A DNA stretch of 64,000 bases from Chloroflexota bacterium (GTDB lineage Bacteria > Chloroflexota > Anaerolineae > Aggregatilineales > UBA2796): NCBI GenBank assembly GCA_021325095.1, contig JAJPHV010000124.1, positions 1-64,000 of the forward strand, given 5' to 3'. The notes under the pieces are model-generated. The model searched no databases. It saw only the letters and a list, made by a program, of their open reading frames with translations, and was not told where the DNA came from. Below, piece by piece: positions 7,912 through 14,604 of the stretch. Positions within the stretch are counted from its first letter, which is position 1; each line of letters begins with the position of its first letter. Made by a program: the position numbers and the translations under genes.

Positions 7912-8946
7912 TTACTTGGCTGACGTCGCCGACATGGTGGCGGCCATTGTCGCCATGCTTTCGGGCGCGACAAAACTGCTGTCGAGCATGTCTTCGGGCT
8001 TGCCGGGCGTGGTGATGATACCCAGTTTGCTGTAGAAATCGATGGCGAACTTCAGCGTGGCGTAGGCTGAACCTTTGTCCGTACCGGTGAAAACCTGCTT
8101 GTTGCGCTCGGCATCAAAGAGCGTTGCGCCAGCCAGGTCGGCTTTGATGTCGTCGGGCGTCTCGTAGAACCCGCCCAGGCCCTTCTGCATGATCGAGTCG
8201 GCGTCGTCCGGGTTGGACTTCCAGTATTCGATGGCCTTGTTCCAGGCGGCAACCAGGCCGGGCGCAGCAGTCGGATTGGCTTTCATCACGTCGTTACGTA
8301 GCAGCATGATGTCCATGATCAGGCCCGGTGTCTCCTTTGAGGAAGCGATCAGCTTCGCGCCATTCTTGACGGACTTGGACAGGTGCGGCTCCCAGGTCAC
8401 GCCTGCGTCAATGCGGTTGGCAGCCAGCGCAGCGGGTACGTCGCCCTGTTTCATCTTGACGAGCTTCACGTCGTCGCCCGACATACCGTTTTGCTCAAGG
8501 ACGTATTCCAGGAAGAACTGCGATACCGAGCCGACGTTGACGCCGATCTGCTTGCCCTTCAAATCCTTCACCGAGTTGATGCTCGGATTGGCGACAATGC
8601 CATCGCCGCCGGACGATTCATCCAGGCCCAGGAAGGCTTTGAAGGGCGATTCGGCCTTCCAGTACTGGGCCATCGTGTCCAGTGTCGTGACCAGGCCGTC
8701 CAACTGGTTGCCCGCCAGCGCCGTAAAGCGATCTTTCGGGTCTTCGACTTTGACCAGTTCAACGTCCAACCCCTGCTCGGTGAAATAGCCCTTGTCGCGC
8801 GCGATGAACAGCGGGCCGTAGCCCACCCAGACCGAGTACCCCAGCTTGAGTTTGACGGGGGACTGTGCCGTGCCTCCCTGCGCGGACAGGAGCAAGAGCA
8901 ACACGAAGCCGAGAACCATCAGCACGCGAACAGACCTAATTTTCAT
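7912..8946 (-). CDS. ABC transporter substrate-binding protein, NMT1/TauA-like
   Basis: 344 residues. The start at 8946 is set by GAAGGAGAC four bases upstream; an in-frame start nine codons earlier has no such site. A Sec signal peptide (MKIRSVRVLMVLGFVLLLLLSAQG) lacks a lipobox cysteine. The mature protein begins VKLKLGYSVWVGYGPLFIARDKGYFTEQGLDVELV, the hallmark of NMT1/THI5-type binding proteins of NitT/TauT importers (taurine, alkanesulfonates, nitrate, thiamine pyrimidines). The C-terminus is an unusual Met/Ala/Thr-rich tail (ESMATMAATMSATSAK). It is the first gene of the putative operon. The divergent region 8947-9077 contains an ATTATAAT palindrome at 8999-9006 but no convincing -35. 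Confidence 0.9.
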   Translation of the reverse strand: MKIRSVRVLMVLGFVLLLLLSAQGGTAQSPVKLKLGYSVWVGYGPLFIARDKGYFTEQGLDVELVKVEDPKDRFTALAGNQLDGLVTTLDTMAQYWKAESPFKAFLGLDESSGGDGIVANPSINSVKDLKGKQIGVNVGSVSQFFLEYVLEQNGMSGDDVKLVKMKQGDVPAALAANRIDAGVTWEPHLSKSVKNGAKLIASSKETPGLIMDIMLLRNDVMKANPTAAPGLVAAWNKAIEYWKSNPDDADSIMQKGLGGFYETPDDIKADLAGATLFDAERNKQVFTGTDKGSAYATLKFAIDFYSKLGIITTPGKPEDMLDSSFVAPESMATMAATMSATSAK

Positions 8947-9077
8947 CTTAGTCTCCTTCAGCAATATCGCCAAAACAGAATGGATGGGCGTAAGGTGGAT
9001 TATAATTGTGATCTTTCGGGCTGCATATGGGTGTTGAGCATAGGATATAAGTGCCGAAAAAGCAAGGAGGACGCAGG

Positions 9078-10259
9078 GTGACAGCCACCGATCTACCCCA
9101 GGGCATGACGCGCGATACCATATCGCTGCTGCTCGGCCACCCCGACCCGGCCACGCTGCTGACCGACGAGTTCCAGGCCGCCATGCAGAACGCCATGAAC
9201 CAGCCTCGCTCCTACGCGGCCCTGCAATACGGGCCGGAGCAGGGCACGCCCCGCCTGATCCAGTTCCTGGTGGGGCGGCTCAACCGGGAACAGCAGCTTA
9301 CCCTGCAACCTGATCAGGTAATGATCGTGGCCGGAGCGACCCACGCCGTCGATATGATCGCGCGCCTGTATGCCCGGCCGGGCGGCGTGGTGCTGGTCGA
9401 GGCCCCCACCTATGCCGACTCGATCCACATCTTCCGCGATCACCAGATTGACCTGCGGGCCGTACCGATGGACGAGCATGGGTTGCTCATCCCGGAACTG
9501 GAAAGGCAGTTAGCAGCCCTCAAAGGCGAAGGTAAATCGCCCGCCTTCCTGTACACGATCCCCAACTTCCACAACCCGACGGGCATTACCACGTCCGAAG
9601 CACGGCGCATCGAGGTGATCCGGCTGGCCCACCAGTACGGATTTCTGATCGTGGAAGACGACGTGTACCGCGAGCTGTCGTTCGAGGGCATCGTGCCGCG
9701 CAGCTATTATGCGCTCGCCAATGGCGAAGGCGTATTGAGCATCGGCAGCTTTTCCAAGACACTGGCTCCGGGTCTGCGCCTGGGCTGGCTGGTCGGCTCC
9801 ACAGGGGCGATCCAGCGTTTCGTCAACTGTGGCACGACGCAGATGGGCGGCGGTGCGAACCCGTTTGCTGCCCACATCGTGGCCGAATATTGCTGCGAAG
9901 GCTATTGGGAGGCGCACATTGCCCGCCTGCGCGCGCTCTACAGGCAGCGCTGTGACGTAGCCCTGAGCGCACTGCGCGAATACATGCCGAAGGGCGTCAC
10001 CTGGACACAGCCAGAGGGCGGCTTCTTCCTGTGGCTGACCCTCCCGCAGAGCGTGCTGGCGCAGCCGGTCAAGCAGGCGGCGCTGCGAAACGGTGTCCTG
10101 GTGGCGGCGGGCAATGGGTTTTTCGTCAAGCCCGACGATGGCGATCACAACCTGCGGCTGGCGTTCAGCTTTGCCGCACCCGCCGACATCGAAGCCGGAA
10201 TCCGCATCCTGGGCCAGGTGATCGGGCAGTTGAGCACCAGCAAAGTGGCCCAGCCCTGA
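9078..10259 (+). CDS. PLP-dependent aminotransferase class I/II (2-aminoadipate aminotransferase-like)
   Basis: 393 residues from GTG 9078, which has AAGGAGG (9064-9070) seven bases upstream; an in-frame GTG at 9051 lacks a site. Motifs: NFHNPTGITTS, EDDVYREL (Asp that holds the PLP pyridine nitrogen), SFSKTLAPGLRLGW (Schiff-base Lys) and LRLAFSF (substrate carboxylate Arg). It resembles LysN-type aminotransferases and the C-terminal domain of MocR regulators, without the HTH. It is divergent from the ABC/ComDE-like operon. An aminotransferase would supply the 2-oxoacid a ComDE-type enzyme decarboxylates, so functional coupling is plausible but unproven. Confidence 0.9.
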   Translation: MTATDLPQGMTRDTISLLLGHPDPATLLTDEFQAAMQNAMNQPRSYAALQYGPEQGTPRLIQFLVGRLNREQQLTLQPDQVMIVAGATHAVDMIARLYARPGGVVLVEAPTYADSIHIFRDHQIDLRAVPMDEHGLLIPELERQLAALKGEGKSPAFLYTIPNFHNPTGITTSEARRIEVIRLAHQYGFLIVEDDVYRELSFEGIVPRSYYALANGEGVLSIGSFSKTLAPGLRLGWLVGSTGAIQRFVNCGTTQMGGGANPFAAHIVAEYCCEGYWEAHIARLRALYRQRCDVALSALREYMPKGVTWTQPEGGFFLWLTLPQSVLAQPVKQAALRNGVLVAAGNGFFVKPDDGDHNLRLAFSFAAPADIEAGIRILGQVIGQLSTSKVAQP

Positions 10260-10308
10260 GAGCGATTCCGAGAATTCGGCGCTGTTCCGCTGTTTGAGCA
10301 ACGGACTG

Positions 10309-10337
10309 TTGACATTGGGCGGGAAATCGATGATAAT
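10309..10337 (+). promoter_or_regulatory. Strong sigma-70-type promoter of the HypE-like gene leader
   Basis: -35 TTGACA (10309-10314), 17-base spacer, -10 GATAAT (10332-10337). The predicted start of transcription, near 10344, gives a leader of about 170 bases before the next long gene. Confidence 0.65.
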
Positions 10338-10399
10338 CCACTTCGTAGTGAGCAATCACCCTCCTGATTTGCCATCAAAGAAAGGAGGAGGTGGTGCAC

Positions 10400-10453
10400 A
10401 TGTCTGATAATGGTAAGCGCAGCGCTGTGGCACCCCTCTCCTCGATGGAATAG
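10400..10453 (+). CDS. 17-residue leader ORF with a very strong ribosome binding site
   Basis: ATG at 10400, TAG at 10451; encodes MSDNGKRSAVAPLSSME. It is preceded by an exceptionally purine-rich Shine-Dalgarno (AGGAGGAGGTG, 10383-10393), much stronger than that of the downstream gene. An upstream CACCCTCCT (10357-10365) is complementary to that site. The reading frame runs through the 5' arm of a 12-bp hairpin and stops at the 3' arm. It is most likely a regulatory leader peptide, but a functional microprotein cannot be excluded. There is no obvious run of regulatory codons. Confidence 0.5.
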   Translation: MSDNGKRSAVAPLSSME

Positions 10454-10464
10454 TGCCACAGCGC
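10422..10464 (+). promoter_or_regulatory. 12-bp leader hairpin overlapping the leader ORF stop
   Basis: Perfect inverted repeat GCGCTGTGGCAC (10422-10433) and GTGCCACAGCGC (10453-10464) with a 19-base pyrimidine-rich loop. The leader ORF stop codon overlaps the first base of the 3' arm, so a terminating ribosome would disrupt the stem. The loop (CCCTCTCCTC) could also pair with the GA-rich Shine-Dalgarno. Confidence 0.6.
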
Positions 10465-10470
10465 AAACAA

Positions 10471-10502
10471 AGGCTCCTGTCGATGGCAGGAGCTTTTGTT
10501 TT
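10471..10502 (+). terminator. Intrinsic terminator in the leader of the HypE-like gene
   Basis: Stem GGCTCCTG / CAGGAGCT followed by TTTTGTTTT, ending 15 bases before the ATG of the next gene. Its position directly upstream of a start codon, behind a promoter, is that of an attenuator rather than an end-of-gene terminator. Confidence 0.75.
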
Positions 10503-10516
10503 AGGGTGAAAACGGA

Positions 10517-11518
10517 ATGACCATTTTACCCTTCGGAAAACTCCCGCCGCACCTTCTGGCCGATCTGATCGGGCGCTTGCCCACCGACCCGCGCGTGGTG
10601 ATCGGGCCACGCCCTGGCGAAGATGCTGCCGTGATCGACATGGGCGATCACTACCTTGTTGCCAAGACCGATCCGATCACCTTTGCGACGGAAGCCGTTG
10701 GCTGGTACGCCGTGCAGGTCAATGCCAACGACATTGCCACGACAGGCGCAGTGCCACGCTGGTTCATGGCGACGCTTCTGCTGCCAGGCGGCCTGGCCGA
10801 CGAAAGCCTGGCCCGCACCATCTTCGGCCAGATCGCGGAGGCGTGCCAGACTCTGAATGTGGCCGTCGTCGGCGGCCACACCGAGATCACCTACGGGCTG
10901 GATCGATCCATCGTGGTCGGCTGCATGTTGGGCGAAGTGCCCAAAGACCGACTGGTGACGACAGGCGGCGCACAGATCGGCGACGCCGTGCTGCTCTCCA
11001 AAGGTGTGCCGGTTGAGGGCATTGCCATCCTGGCCCGCGAACGACGCCAGACGCTGCTGGCGCATTTCGACACAGCCATGCTGGATCGCTGCGCCAATTT
11101 CCTGTACCAGCCGGGGATCAGCGTCGTGCGCGATGCGGCGGTAGCGCTGTCTGTCGGCGGCGTGACCAGTATGCACGACCCGACAGAAGGCGGGCTGGCG
11201 ACGGCACTGTGGGAAGTAGCTGACGCCTCCGGACACGGCATCCAGCTTCTGGCGGACCAGCCCTCGCCGCTCGTGCCAGAAAGTGTGATCTGCGACGCCC
11301 TGGGCCTCGACCCCTGGGGAGTCATTGCATCGGGCGCGCTGCTGCTCACCTGCCGGGCGGATCGCGTTCCGGCCATGCGCGCAGCATTCGATGACACCGG
11401 AATTCGCCTGTTCGCGCTTGGCACAGTGATCGAACGCCCCGGCGTCTACACGCCGGGCGGAAGCGAGCTGCCACGCCCGGCCAGGGACGAGATCGCGCGG
11501 CTATTTGAAAGCGGCTGA
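10517..11518 (+). CDS. AIR synthase (PurM)-superfamily protein, HypE-like
   Basis: 333 residues. The N-terminal ATP-binding part has PGEDAAVID (about 33-42), TDPITFATEAVGWYAVQVNANDIATTGA and VVGGHTEITYGL. The C-terminal domain has MHDPTEGGLATALWEVADASG. This is the PurM/ThiL/SelD/HypE fold, closest in pattern to HypE-like proteins. It lacks the C-terminal cysteine tail by which true HypE makes the hydrogenase cyanide ligand, and no hyp or hydrogenase gene is near. Function is therefore open: an ATP-dependent phosphotransfer or dehydration on an unknown substrate. Expression probably depends on the attenuator-like leader upstream. Confidence 0.75.
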   Translation: MTILPFGKLPPHLLADLIGRLPTDPRVVIGPRPGEDAAVIDMGDHYLVAKTDPITFATEAVGWYAVQVNANDIATTGAVPRWFMATLLLPGGLADESLARTIFGQIAEACQTLNVAVVGGHTEITYGLDRSIVVGCMLGEVPKDRLVTTGGAQIGDAVLLSKGVPVEGIAILARERRQTLLAHFDTAMLDRCANFLYQPGISVVRDAAVALSVGGVTSMHDPTEGGLATALWEVADASGHGIQLLADQPSPLVPESVICDALGLDPWGVIASGALLLTCRADRVPAMRAAFDDTGIRLFALGTVIERPGVYTPGGSELPRPARDEIARLFESG

Positions 11519-11526
11519 AACCCCGA

Positions 11527-12666
11527 CTACGGCTTGCAGGTGACCGTCGTCGGCGTTTTGCCCTGCGCGTACAACCTGGCGAATTCCTGGTTGTAGAGTG
11601 CTGCTACCGCCGGGCTGCGAATAATCAGGATGTTGTCGTCGTTGGACTGATCGGCAGCCTTCGTGAAATTGAACGAGCCGGTGATTACCGTCTGATCGTC
11701 GATGACGATCACCTTGTGATGCATGGTGTACGGGTTGCCATCCACCTTGACGGGCAGTTTGGCACAGAACAGCGGAACCAGCGACCCCTGCGAGGCGCCC
11801 CGGTTCTCGATCACGCCCTGCACCTGCACGCCTGCTCTGGCACGTGCGATCATCGCATCGGCAAGATCGGCGTGCGTAAAGGTGAAGGCCATGAACTTGA
11901 TCGACTTCCGTGCGCCGTTGACTTCCGTGACGATCTTGCTCATCACTTTATCGACAGGCGAGAAATAATTCTCAACCGCCACGCCGTCCAGCGTCAGCCT
12001 GGGCGTCTGCGCGCCGACCTTCGCCTTCGCGCCGAACCTTTGATCGCTGAACAGTTCGTTGAATTTGGCCTGATAGTTGGCGATCAGTTTCTGGCTGGTG
12101 ATTTGCAGCAGATTGTTGTTGTTCCGAAAGGTGTCGTTGTAGGACATATTCCACGACCCTATAAAGAGTGTGGTGCTGTCCACAATGATGATCTTGTCGT
12201 GCATCAGGCCATTGGAGCGCCCGCCGTTGACCACCGGAATACCCACCGCCGTGAGCATGGTCAGGCCATTGACTTCCTTTTTCGTCGGAGACAGGCTCGC
12301 GCCCAGCAAATGCACCCCGTTGTTTTCGTCGAGCACGACCCGCACCGTCACGCCACGTTTCCTGGCGTTGATGAGGGCGTTGATCACGCTCGGCAGGTTG
12401 AAGTCGAACGAGGTCACGTCAATCGACGTTCTGGCGACATCCAGCACTGGCACGACAAAGCGGTCAATGCCGTTCCCCACCTGATCGGGCGGGTTGGGGT
12501 CGGTAAAGTATACCTTTAGCCAGCGGATGTCCGAAGCAGCGGGGGTTGCGGGCAGGGTGGCAGGCTGCGTGGCGAACAGGGCGCTGGTGGGGGCTGCGCC
12601 ACTGGATAGCAGGATACCTGCGCAGACCAGGATAGCGCTCAGTACCAGAAAGAGGCGAATACGCAT
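11527..12666 (-). CDS. Exported phospholipase D-like protein with two HKD motifs
   Basis: 379 residues from ATG 12666 (GAGGA nearby); the longer frame to 12759 has no supporting site. There is a signal peptide (MRIRLFLVLSAILVCAGILL). Two catalytic HKD motifs are intact: HDKIIIVDSTTLFIGSWN (H156, K158) and HHKVIVIDDQTVITGSFNF (H316, K318). PLD-family enzymes cleave phosphodiester bonds of lipids or nucleic acids; two motifs in one chain give a complete active site. The secreted location and the GS.N motifs are compatible with either a nuclease or a lipase. It is convergent with the HypE-like gene (8-base gap). Confidence 0.87.
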   Translation of the reverse strand: MRIRLFLVLSAILVCAGILLSSGAAPTSALFATQPATLPATPAASDIRWLKVYFTDPNPPDQVGNGIDRFVVPVLDVARTSIDVTSFDFNLPSVINALINARKRGVTVRVVLDENNGVHLLGASLSPTKKEVNGLTMLTAVGIPVVNGGRSNGLMHDKIIIVDSTTLFIGSWNMSYNDTFRNNNNLLQITSQKLIANYQAKFNELFSDQRFGAKAKVGAQTPRLTLDGVAVENYFSPVDKVMSKIVTEVNGARKSIKFMAFTFTHADLADAMIARARAGVQVQGVIENRGASQGSLVPLFCAKLPVKVDGNPYTMHHKVIVIDDQTVITGSFNFTKAADQSNDDNILIIRSPAVAALYNQEFARLYAQGKTPTTVTCKP

Positions 12667-12766
12667 CTTAGCATCCTCGGTGTTGATGGCTGGACGCCGT
12701 TCCAGCCCGAATGAATTGTACGGCGCGCAGCCGATCATGGAAAGCGCGCTGGATCGCATTTTAAGA

Positions 12767-12802
12767 TATAATATCAGGTAACTTGATTATCAGGCAACCT
12801 GA
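12767..12802 (+). promoter_or_regulatory. Promoter -10 with tandem palindromic operators upstream of marR-type gene
   Basis: A TATAAT hexamer (12767-12772) is followed by two copies of a 5-3-5 palindrome, TCAGGTAACTTGA (12774-12786, one mismatch) and TCAGGCAACCTGA (12790-12802, perfect), with centres 16 bases apart. MarR dimers bind such sites, and the position between -10 and start codon suits autorepression. No good -35 is visible. Confidence 0.6.
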
Positions 12803-12814
12803 CGAGAAGCGCTC

Positions 12815-13279
12815 ATGAGTGGGTGGACAGCCGAAGAGGCGACCCGTGAATTGCTCGCTGTCCTGCCGCTGCTGAACCGGATTATAGCGGCGGAACTCCG
12901 ATTGGAGGCGGGCGAGGATACAACCATGCCGCAGTTCCGAGTGATGGCCTACCTGTGCGCTGGCCCGCTGACCCTGAGCGAGCTGGCCCGCAAGCGGCGC
13001 GTGAGTCTGCAAGCGGCAGGCGAACTGGTGCAATCGCTGGTCGAACGCGGCTGGGTGACGCGCAGCCCCGATCCGACTGACCGCCGCCAATCGCTGCTGG
13101 CGCTGACCGAAGAAGGGCGCGTCCGCTACGAGCACGCTCAGGAGCGAATGCTGCGGCGTCTGGTTCCTTTGATGGAAAGACTGACGGCCAAAGAGATAGC
13201 TGCTGTGCGGATCGCCCTATCTGCCCTGCGCCGGGTGTTGATGGGTGACGAGGACTCATATGCCGATGACGACCACTAA
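12815..13279 (+). CDS. MarR-family transcriptional regulator
   Basis: 154 residues with a winged helix: LTLSELARKRRVSLQAAGELVQSLVERGWVTRSPDPTDRRQSLLALTEEGR. DPTDRR is the MarR wing signature. It probably binds the tandem palindromes just upstream and represses its own gene and the MFS gene that follows, whose start overlaps its end by 20 bases. Members respond to phenolic or drug-like ligands; the ligand is unknown here. Confidence 0.9.
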   Translation: MSGWTAEEATRELLAVLPLLNRIIAAELRLEAGEDTTMPQFRVMAYLCAGPLTLSELARKRRVSLQAAGELVQSLVERGWVTRSPDPTDRRQSLLALTEEGRVRYEHAQERMLRRLVPLMERLTAKEIAAVRIALSALRRVLMGDEDSYADDDH

Positions 13280-14582
13280 ACCGGAAACACGCATCATTGC
13301 CGCGCGCGGCACTGCCCAGACAACCACTCCCCTTGTCCGGCGGATCGCACTCCCGCCCTGGCTGGCGCGTGGCTTTAGCTCGCTGCGGATACGCAATTAT
13401 CGCCAGTACAGCATCAGCCAGGTCATTTCCATGACGGGAAGCTGGATGCAAACAACCGGGCAGGCCTGGCTCGTGCTGCAATTGACCAATTCGCCGGTTG
13501 CGCTGGGGCTGGTGACGACGCTGCAATTTTTGCCTGTGACGCTGCTGGCGCTGTACGGTGGCGTGATCGCGGATCGCCTTCCCAGGCAGCGAACCGTGAT
13601 CCTGACGCAAAGCGCCGCGCTCATCCAGGCCGCCGTCTTTGGGCTGCTGGTCGCAACCGGTGCGATCCAGCTCTGGCACATCTTTGTCCTGGCATTCATC
13701 CAGGGCACGATCAGCGCCATCGACAACCCGGTACGGCAGGCATTCGTCGTGGAACTGGTGGGCCGCGACGAAGTGGTGAACGCGGTAGCGCTGAATTCCG
13801 TCGTGTTCAACACGGCACGCATTATTGGCCCGGCAGTGGCGGGCCTGCTCATCGCCAGCCTGGGCGTAGCGCCCGCCCTGTTCTTGAATGCAATCAGCTT
13901 CGTGCCCGTCGTGTGGGTGCTGCTCCGACTCGATCAGGCAGCGATGTTTCCAGCCGAGCGTTCAGCCACCGGCTCGGTGCGGAAACAACTGGCCGAGGGC
14001 CTGGCCTATTCCTGGCGCACTCCCAACGTGTTGTTCGTGCTGATCGTGATCGCGTTTTTGGGAACGTTCGGCTACAACTTCAGCATGGTGCTGCCCCTGC
14101 TGGCAAATTACGTCCTGAAGACGGACGCGAATGGCTTTGGAGCGCTGTCGTCATTCTTCGGCATCGGTTCGCTGATCGCGGCAGTGAGCGTGGCTTATGC
14201 GCGGAACGTGACCGCCCGGCGCTTGATCCTGGGTTCTGCGGCGTTCAGCATTTTGCTCGGCGCAGTGGCCCTCACCCCTGTCTTTGCGCTGTCGGCAGTG
14301 CTGCTGATTGCGCTGGGTATTTCCGGCATTATCTTTTCCACCACCTCCAACACGCTCCTGCAACTGACCGTGCCCGATGCGCTGCGAGGCCGCGTGATGA
14401 GTCTGAACGTGTTGCTGTTCATGGGCAGCACGCCCATCGGCGGCTTCCTGATCGGCGTCCTCTCCAATCTGTTGGGTGTTCCTGCCGCCCTGTTTACCTG
14501 CGCTGCGCTGTGCCTATTGGGCGTCATCATCGCGGTGCTTTACCAGCGGGCGACTCTCAAACAATTCGATGCCCGACGCTGA
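13260..14582 (+). CDS. MFS transporter (EntS-like MFS_3 family) exporter
   Basis: 440 residues from ATG 13260, with GAGGA five bases upstream, overlapping the end of the MarR gene. Twelve membrane segments are predicted. YGGVIADRLPRQRTVILTQSAALIQ is the cytoplasmic loop 2-3 signature. SISQVISMTGSWMQTTGQAWLVLQLTNSP and FVVELVGRDEVVNAVALNSVVFNTARIIGPAVAG are typical of the MFS_3 group that includes the enterobactin exporter EntS and macrolide pumps. Coupling to a MarR regulator points to efflux of a toxic compound. Confidence 0.88.
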   Translation: MPMTTTKPETRIIAARGTAQTTTPLVRRIALPPWLARGFSSLRIRNYRQYSISQVISMTGSWMQTTGQAWLVLQLTNSPVALGLVTTLQFLPVTLLALYGGVIADRLPRQRTVILTQSAALIQAAVFGLLVATGAIQLWHIFVLAFIQGTISAIDNPVRQAFVVELVGRDEVVNAVALNSVVFNTARIIGPAVAGLLIASLGVAPALFLNAISFVPVVWVLLRLDQAAMFPAERSATGSVRKQLAEGLAYSWRTPNVLFVLIVIAFLGTFGYNFSMVLPLLANYVLKTDANGFGALSSFFGIGSLIAAVSVAYARNVTARRLILGSAAFSILLGAVALTPVFALSAVLLIALGISGIIFSTTSNTLLQLTVPDALRGRVMSLNVLLFMGSTPIGGFLIGVLSNLLGVPAALFTCAALCLLGVIIAVLYQRATLKQFDARR

Positions 14583-14604
14583 AGCCCAGGGTGTTGATCT
14601 ATTC

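Noticed and set aside
1092-8946. Coenzyme M biosynthesis operon
   Set aside because: ComDE-like and threonine-synthase-like proteins suggest it, but no gene for the final thiol-forming steps and no CoM-dependent enzyme is visible. The ureohydrolase, cyclase and importer do not fit. It is reported only as an unknown pathway.
8999-9006. Shared divergent promoter between the ABC operon and the aminotransferase gene
   Set aside because: ATTATAAT gives a -10 on both strands, but neither direction has a -35 at an acceptable distance, so it is not listed as a feature.
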